NCBI GenBank assembly: GCA_905116865.2
Contig: CAJHNH020002068.1
Location: forward strand, 301,533-365,532
From: Candidula unifasciata
Lineage: Eukaryota; Mollusca; Gastropoda; Stylommatophora; Geomitridae
Length of the DNA stretch: 64,000 bases
Reading direction: 5' to 3'
Each line of letters begins with the position of its first letter. Position 1 is the first letter of the stretch. The notes under the pieces are model-generated. The model had not been told where the DNA came from. It made no database searches and saw nothing but the letters and a program-made list of their open reading frames with translations. The position numbers and the translations under genes were made by a program. Of the stretch, positions 58,107 through 64,000 are shown piece after piece.

Positions 58107-59348
58107 TTACTTCACGTGGGTGTCGTTTCCGTTTGAGTGGGCTGCTATCTTCGTTTTGTTGTTTCTTATGCTTTCGAGTTGAAGATGCCGGGTGGCTTCT
58201 TTGAGTTGCTTCACCTCCTTGTTGATTGCTGCGAAGTCGCCTTTCAGGCATTCCTTGAGGATGTATAGGTCTTGTGTGCACTTCTTCTCTAGATCTCCGG
58301 GTTTCACGTGTGCGTCGTGGATCTGCCTTTTTCTGTCTTTTTCTTTCTTCGCGTTTTCTCTGGCTTCTATCACTCTGTGCGTGGCTTCGATTACACAGCT
58401 GAGTTTGTCGCATTCATTGTTTGTCTCGGCTACCTCTGCTTTTGTTTTTGTCAGGTCTTTCTTGATGGTGGCTATCTCGGAAAGTATACTTTTCTGGTTG
58501 TCTTTCAGTTCTTTGGCGGCTACTGCGTCTGTTTCCTTTAACTTCTTGAGGTCGGTTAGATTTGCCATCAATTCTGTTTTGAACTTCGCCATTTCTGTAT
58601 TTTCCCTCCTCGAGTCTCCTTTGGGTCTCGAGAGATGCCTGCAGGATGCTTCGCAGGTCTATCATCTCGTCCCTGTCCTGAGTCCTGAGTGCCACGATTC
58701 GTGCGTTCTCTTCTCGCAGGGATTTGATTTCGTCTCTCAGCTGCGTAATGACGTTGTTGTTCGCAGCTGTCGGACTGGGCGCCTGATATCTTTGCTTCGG
58801 CTCTGGATTGTGTGTGGTCCTGGTGGTGGAATTCGCCATCGCTCTCTTGACTTCTTTCAGGTACGGGCAACCCATGTACCTGGCGCTGTGTGCACCGGAG
58901 CAGTTGGAACATCTTCTGCTTGCGTTCGGCTTTTTAAAGTCAGGGTCCACTTTTGCCAGAGGGCATTCCCTGAATAGGTGAGGGCGGAGCAGTACCGGCA
59001 CGATGGGCTGCTGCGGCATGACGAGGCAGAGTGCCACGCCTTGTTGCAGCGAGAGCACTGCAAAACTTCTGTGGTGTAGGCTCCCGGTCGTTGCTGCTGC
59101 TGCCTGAGTGGGCGGGTGTTGCTCGGTTCCTGCGCCACGACTGGGGCGGCTTCTGGGAAGACGGGTGCCTCAATAGGGCCCACATCCAGGGCTGGCGGCG
59201 TCTGGGTGTGTGAGGCTGGTGTCTCCTCCGGGTCGTCGACCGGTTCTGGCATCGTCAGTTCTGGTGCGGCGACAGGTGCTTCCTCCTTTTTGGCTGAGGA
59301 TGCTCTGGTGTCCCGGCGCTGGACCGGATTCTTCTTACCACGGGCCAT
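58107..59348 (-). pseudogene. Non-LTR retrotransposon ORF1 (zinc-knuckle, coiled-coil), frameshifted
   Basis: An ATG at 59348 opens a proline- and alanine-rich N-terminus (MARGKKNPVQRRDTR). Three knuckles follow: CSRCNKAWHSASSC (CX2CX4HX4C), a second one split by a frame change near 58975 (CRYC on one side, HLFREC on the other), and CSNCSGAHSARYMGC. A long charged coiled coil comes next (DEIKSLREENARIVALRTQD). Near 58600 the frame returns to the first one and continues the coiled coil (FKTELMANLTDLKKL) to a stop at 58107. Total about 414 codons across two frames, fitting the RNA-binding ORF1 of a jockey- or CR1-like LINE. No ORF2 follows within the window on this strand; 57660-58106 holds only GC-rich non-coding sequence. 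The locus is probably a dead copy. Confidence 0.75.
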
Positions 59349-59524
59349 GGTTTCGTGTGGCTGAGGCTGGTAAGTCGGGCGGCAATTGATTGCTCGGTCC
59401 CTGCAGAGTCTGGCAAGGCTTGTTAGAGTATCCTAAAAAGGACACCCAAGCGTGCTTTTCTCCGCAGTTCTCGAGACAATCGTTAAAAAAAAAACTGGCT
59501 GGTATGGCAGGCTCCTCAACAATG

Positions 59525-59640
59525 CTGTGTTCCCGGGCCGACTCTGACTGGACGGATCTCAACGGAACAGACAGAAAAGTCTGGCGATCTCTCTGGCAAA
59601 CCTATTCGCCCCAAGGTAGAAGAGGATTGACTAAGTAAGT
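59525..59640 (+). pseudogene. LINE ORF2 terminal fragment
   Basis: Reads ADSDWTDLNGTDRKVWRSLW and QTYSPQGRRGLTK before the stop, ending gtagaagaggattgactaag. This is the best preserved 3' end of the family also seen at 36540-36640 and 47090-47165. Confidence 0.65.
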
Positions 59641-59838
59641 TAGTTAGTTGCGTATCCTTTATAGGACATTGAAGAGCCAACCCGAGAATTTTTGTGTGTG
59701 GCTGTTGTGGTTTGTCTAGGCAAATTTACATCCAGTAGTTTGGCAACAGCAAACTACTGGACGTAAACATGCCTAGAAAAACCACAACAGCCAAAAAAAT
59801 GCTGGGGCTGGTTCTGCAACGCCCTGTAAAGGATACGC

Positions 59839-59929
<91 letters not shown>

Positions 59930-59930
59930 C

Positions 59931-59999
<69 letters not shown>

Positions 60000-60110
60000 G
60001 TTTAGCATTGCTTTCTGGACGGTCGGCTTCTCGATACCACTGTCGAAACCAACGCAAGGAGCATGGCACGCAGCTGGGATTGAACCCGGCACACTGGCGG
60101 CATTACGAAG
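59636..60110. repeat. Rearranged SINE family 2 locus with nested inverted copy and (CTAA)n
   Basis: A minus-strand SINE begins at about 60105 with a B box (complement of ggattgaacc, 60077-60086). Its body breaks at 60001 and resumes at about 59749 to 59636. Between lie the 3' half of a plus-strand copy (59750-59840) and a long CTAA array. As a result 59640-59838 is a hairpin: gcgtatcctttataggacat at one side and ccctgtaaaggatacgc at the other. Confidence 0.75.
59841..59998. repeat. (CTAA)n array, about 39 units
   Basis: Almost perfect CTAA tetranucleotide array with one CCAA unit near 59928. It directly continues the 3' end (tacgcaac) of the plus-strand SINE fragment, so it probably grew from that element's short (CTAA) tail. 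Confidence 0.95.
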
Positions 60111-61129
60111 TAAGTTGGTGTTAATCGTCCATCACTAGTGATGAAGACGTCTTTAATCCAAAGTAGTAATGATCAATGATTATGAGTGATAGCTGGATGA
60201 AAGTGACTTGAGCAAGAACTTGGATTTAAGTAAGGAAGAGCTGCGCAATTAGTCGACATCACTCTCTCGCCTATGTCTGTCTTGATCCAATGGCAGGACA
60301 ATGTCGAGCCGATTGGAAATGGACCTAGGTGCAATGGGTGACCAAGGCGTCTTATGTGCCTTGCTCGAAGCTCTCCACAGAGCCTACTGGTAATCTTGTT
60401 CATTGAACCAGTAAGAGGTTTCATCCGCACAATCCGCCGAGTCCAGTCTTTGCATGCAAGATAGGCATATCCAAATCACCCAGTGGTTTAGAACCAGGTC
60501 AGCTACCCTCTCCTAGTTTAACCAGCCCATCAAAGCTGTTGCCCGGGGGTGGCCGCTGTCGCGTGATGACAGCTGCTGGGAGCCACATGAGAGAGCTGAG
60601 TGCCTGACTTAGCCCAATGGTAGTGAACTGCCCTGAGAAGGACACAGCGGTCTCCTTGCCAGAGGTATTTCTAGTATCTGACACCTCAGACCCCCTACCC
60701 CCCCCCCCCACACACAACTAAGTAGGTAATATTAAATGTATAAACTAATGCGGAAAAAGGAGAATGACTGCACCTGAGTGGGGATAACCACTTAGCTCCG
60801 TCCTAAGTTTACTAGAAGCGGGAGTTTATGCGCGCGCGTGTATGTGGGTTAGCGCGTGTTTGTGTGTGTATACATGTATAATATATAATGTATTTCCAAT
60901 GTAGACTTTTGTTATGTCATGGCGTAAATAGCGTATACTTATTCAGCTTGTTTTTAATGAAGGGATGGGATAGGAGGAGTGTGTTAGCTGAGTGTCTATG
61001 ACCCACCTTGGAATGAAAGATCGGAGAAGTTCCCTTTGCATACTTAAGTTTGAATACATCAATGGTACTTCACCTGGAGAGGTTCATTATAACTATCATA
61101 AATAATATCATTTTTGAACCACAACGACT
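60111..61129. other. Intergenic region, nothing recognised
   Basis: Mixed-composition DNA with a C run at 60701-60709 and TG-rich microsatellite-like sequence near 60831-60875. No conserved frame or repeat shared with the rest of the window was found. Confidence 0.4.
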
Positions 61130-61295
61130 TGTAACAAAAAGCCGAATAACGAAGCATTTCACGTCCAACTCCGCTGTATGTTTTGAAGTACCGGCGGGGT
61201 CTCCAAGTGTCGCCGACTGCGCATGACAGAACCAGTGAGGCGAGTCGGATCGGATTCCGAGAGCTGCAGACGACAGACATAGGGACGTGAGACGG
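61130..61295 (+). promoter_or_regulatory. CpG-rich segment with splice donor: possible promoter and non-coding first exon
   Basis: CpG dinucleotides are frequent (accggcggggt, gtcgccgactgcgc, gaggcgagtcggatcgg) in an otherwise AT-rich region. The segment ends in a good donor (gagacgg|gtaagg, GT at 61296-61297). It precedes an exon-like block with a start codon at 61979. No transcript evidence is available. Confidence 0.35.
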
Positions 61296-61978
61296 GTAAG
61301 GTCAGTTGCTGGTGGAAAAAGCAGGGGTTCTGGCTGGTTGAGTTTGTGGGGCTAGGTCTCGCCTGGTACGACTGCTGTACATTGTCGCCCACGGCGAACT
61401 TTTAGAGCGACGTATGCCTGTGTTTACAGATTGAAACTGTGTGCCAATAATGTGTTCCACTTTGATAGGTGAAACGTACTGTGCCGTGAAAAGTGTGCAA
61501 CCGGTGTGTTAGGTAGTCAGTGTGAAAATCTCATTCATTCACTAACCTCTAATCACTATCTTTCTACTTAGCCCAGCCAGTAAAGCCAATGCTGTTTCAA
61601 GTTGAGATTGCATCTTAGTGTGTTATATGATTCTGCTGCACGAAGCAACCTGCACTGCAACAAAACTAGCTATATTCAATTTAGATGAATCAACCATTTA
61701 CGAACCTAATCGTTTCCACGTTTACTAACCAAGCCAAAGCAGCGAGTTTTTAAGTGTTCATCACAACTGCAGCATGAATCCACATGATTTGCAATACAAC
61801 TTATCTGTATTAAATATTTCATTATGAAAATGGTGCCCCAGGGAACATCTAGTGTTAGGTGGAGTAAATATTTCACCAGCCCACTCTGCAAGCTACATTA
61901 ATAATGTTTGATAAACACATACAAGTCAAGCTAAAAGTAATATTGATGTATAATATATTGTTTAGTTAGGTGTTCAGT

Positions 61979-62075
61979 ATGATGGCCAAAAGACCTAATG
62001 ATATAGGATTTTCGGCAGTTGAAACACAGCTGACAACTACCATAGCCTCTGGTCTGTCTGGAATAGCATTGACAG
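61979..62075 (+). CDS. Candidate first coding exon, gene not identified
   Basis: After a possible acceptor (ttaggtgttcag, AG at 61976-61977) a frame opens with two successive ATG codons and reads MMAKRPNDIGFSAVETQL and on through TIASGLSGIALT. It ends at a donor (gacag|gtaggt). The composition is protein-like and the exon would leave phase 1. I do not recognise the family, and no following exon was found before 64000; a long first intron would explain that. It could instead be a chance open frame. Confidence 0.35.
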
Positions 62076-63839
62076 GTAGGTTGTTTTTGTTAGATGACAA
62101 CCAGGCTTGGGACAAGGGTTGCACACTTTTTATACAGTACATATACACTTGCACATTTAGTATGCAAAAGATGACCTATAGCTGGCTAGATTTATGTTTT
62201 ATAAACTGTATCAAATGTTTCTGTTGTGCACAGACTGGGATAACCAAATGAAAACATTCCAATTTATTTGCTTTTCTATGCAAATGCTCTTATAAACTTT
62301 AAATATATGTTTTTACACATCGTATATTGAAGTGGTGGAGAAGCTTGCATATCATCATGCTTGCATATTTGCTTGCAAGTAACTGCGTGTATTGTAAGTC
62401 ACACGACCAAGTCTGACACTGGCAGACATTAAAACCCATATTTGCAGTACAGTCTGTCCAAAGACTATGTGGATGTGGCTAACATTAAAAAAATCACTGT
62501 ACATTTTCATATGTTCCACTACTGTCTTAAACACCCTGGCTGAGGGTCAAGTCTTTACACTAGTTATTTGCAAAATTAAACAAAAAATAAATAAATAACT
62601 ATTCTCTGTTTAAAACAATTGTAAAGGGAATATATACAATGTAAAATCACAGAGGATTCAGGTAACTTACTTATGAAAGCCACTTAGCAAGAATACTGAC
62701 TTAAAAAATTAAACGCATACTTTTAAAATTTTTTGCCACACATAGGAATGTTTAAAAAAATCTCCCCTCCCCCGACATATGTATGTGCAGATGTTTTGAT
62801 AATGACTAAAATGGAAACCCAACAAGCAGAAGAAGATATCAATCTTTGTGAGTTGTTTTTTTATGTAAAAATAGAAAAAAAGTATAATAGTTTAGAAATA
62901 ACACAAATAGAAGACATGATTCCTAGAAATTGAAGAAACACTTATTGTTCAACACAAAGGCAAACACTGGTGGAATATTGTGTCTTTCAAGCACATCTAG
63001 CGATGTTCTACAAAGGGCCCATCTACTTGATGATGAGGATTTTTTAATGAGGGATTATTAGGGGAGGGGGTGTTTATTTGAAGATACTTTGTAGATGTGA
63101 GACTGCATGTATACCATTATTTACAAAGTAGTTTGCTTCTCCAATCTTTTGTTGACAACATAAGTTGTTATGGTGTAAGAATGAATAGACTAGATTTCTC
63201 CCCCATGTCGTTGTTGTGGGTGTCCATGATTTCTTTTCTTCTTCTTGTGTTACTCATTGATAAAGGTTTTCGCCCAGAATGTTTGATGTTTCTTTGTATG
63301 TACATGCAAGTGTGTAGTGTGTGTGTCCCCCTTTTTCCAGCCCAGTTTCCAGTTGAGCTTCCTAGGCATAGTTTTTTTTACTGGTGAATTTACATGTTGT
63401 TTATACCAGCTCAATTGCAGTTACCTATATTTTCACCACCATTGTTCTCGGATATATATGTATACACACACACTTCAAAAGGGTAATTGTTTTTTGTTTT
63501 TTTTACAAAGAGTATTTGTGTTTGGTAAACACTTCTAGTTATTTGTTTTGCTTACACAAAAATTGCTTAGGTATATGAGAGAGATGAAAGGGACAGATGA
63601 AAACAATCATAACACTTGTATGTCAGTGCAGAAACACTGATCTGTGTCAAAAAGAAAAATTAGATGTTGTACCTACTTGTGACTTTATTTGAAACAAAAA
63701 GGCTTTACAATAATTTTTGCAGCTTTATCACCAAGTGCAACTTGCACTTTGCATTAAAAAAAAAAAACAGGAACTACAGATTTTAAACACACATAAGCAG
63801 AATTAAAGACAAAGGCTACAGCAGTGTGTACATGTGGAT
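62076..63839. other. AT-rich stretch, no feature recognised
   Basis: If the candidate exon at 61979-62075 is real, this is its intron. Only short open frames and A/T homopolymers were seen. Confidence 0.4.
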
Positions 63840-64000
63840 AAGTAGTAAGTAAAGGACCCTTTTCCACCATATAGCATATAGGGCTAGACCTATATTTTTA
63901 TAGACCAATCAGCAAAAGATGGGTGATGTGGTCAGCATCACGCCGGGTTTCTTTACTTCCCGAGATTGCACCTGGTACCCACTCAAGGCTGGGTTGACCT
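63840..64000 (-). repeat. SINE family 1 copy, cut by the window edge
   Basis: Shows agtaaaggacccttttccac, gggctagacctatattttta, tagaccaatcagc, ctttacttcccgagattgca and acccactcaaggctgggttg. The tRNA-like head would lie beyond 64000. Confidence 0.75.

Noticed and set aside
58192..58977. Plus-strand open frame of 261 codons, the longest in the window
   Set aside because: It is the antisense shadow of the LINE ORF1 coiled coil on the minus strand, with no domain of its own.

Overview
This is eukaryotic, animal-type genomic DNA: AT-rich, with spliced genes whose exons are short (24-235 bp), introns around 1-3 kb with GT-AG ends, and dense fragments of SINEs, LINEs and hairpin-forming DNA elements. 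Two of the three genes could be rebuilt end to end and encode conserved metazoan proteins. The overall look suggests a lophotrochozoan invertebrate, probably a mollusc. That placement is inference from gene style and repeats; no species marker is visible.

Layout. (1) 161-5342, minus: the first five coding exons of GINS4/SLD5, a subunit of the GINS replication complex; the gene runs off the left edge. (2) 5343-8189: the interval between divergent genes, holding a 1,054-bp inverted-repeat element. (3) 8190-41195, plus: the complete NOL6 (Nrap/Utp22) gene, 23 coding exons giving 1,132 residues in one continuous frame. Its introns carry two more hairpin elements, SINEs, LINE tails, a 409-bp palindrome and two minisatellites. 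(4) 41196-44400: convergent intergenic DNA with LINE tails. (5) 44674-51966, minus: complete SSR2 (TRAP-beta), five coding exons and 190 residues. (6) 52000-61100: no host gene recognised. It holds two hairpin elements, a frameshifted LINE ORF1 on the minus strand, and a nested SINE with a (CTAA)n array. (7) 61130-62075: a possible promoter, 5' exon and first coding exon of an unidentified plus-strand gene. (8) 62076-64000: AT-rich, with one SINE at the right edge.

The three identified genes act separately (DNA replication, small-subunit ribosome assembly, ER translocation). Their order is divergent then convergent, and there is no operon-like link. The most notable non-gene signal is a family of five GC-rich hairpin elements. 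Two copies have exact 8-bp target duplications and one has an imperfect one. Other signals are a near-perfect inverted duplication of a LINE tail, and a tRNA-derived SINE family whose tail appears to have seeded a (CTAA)n array.
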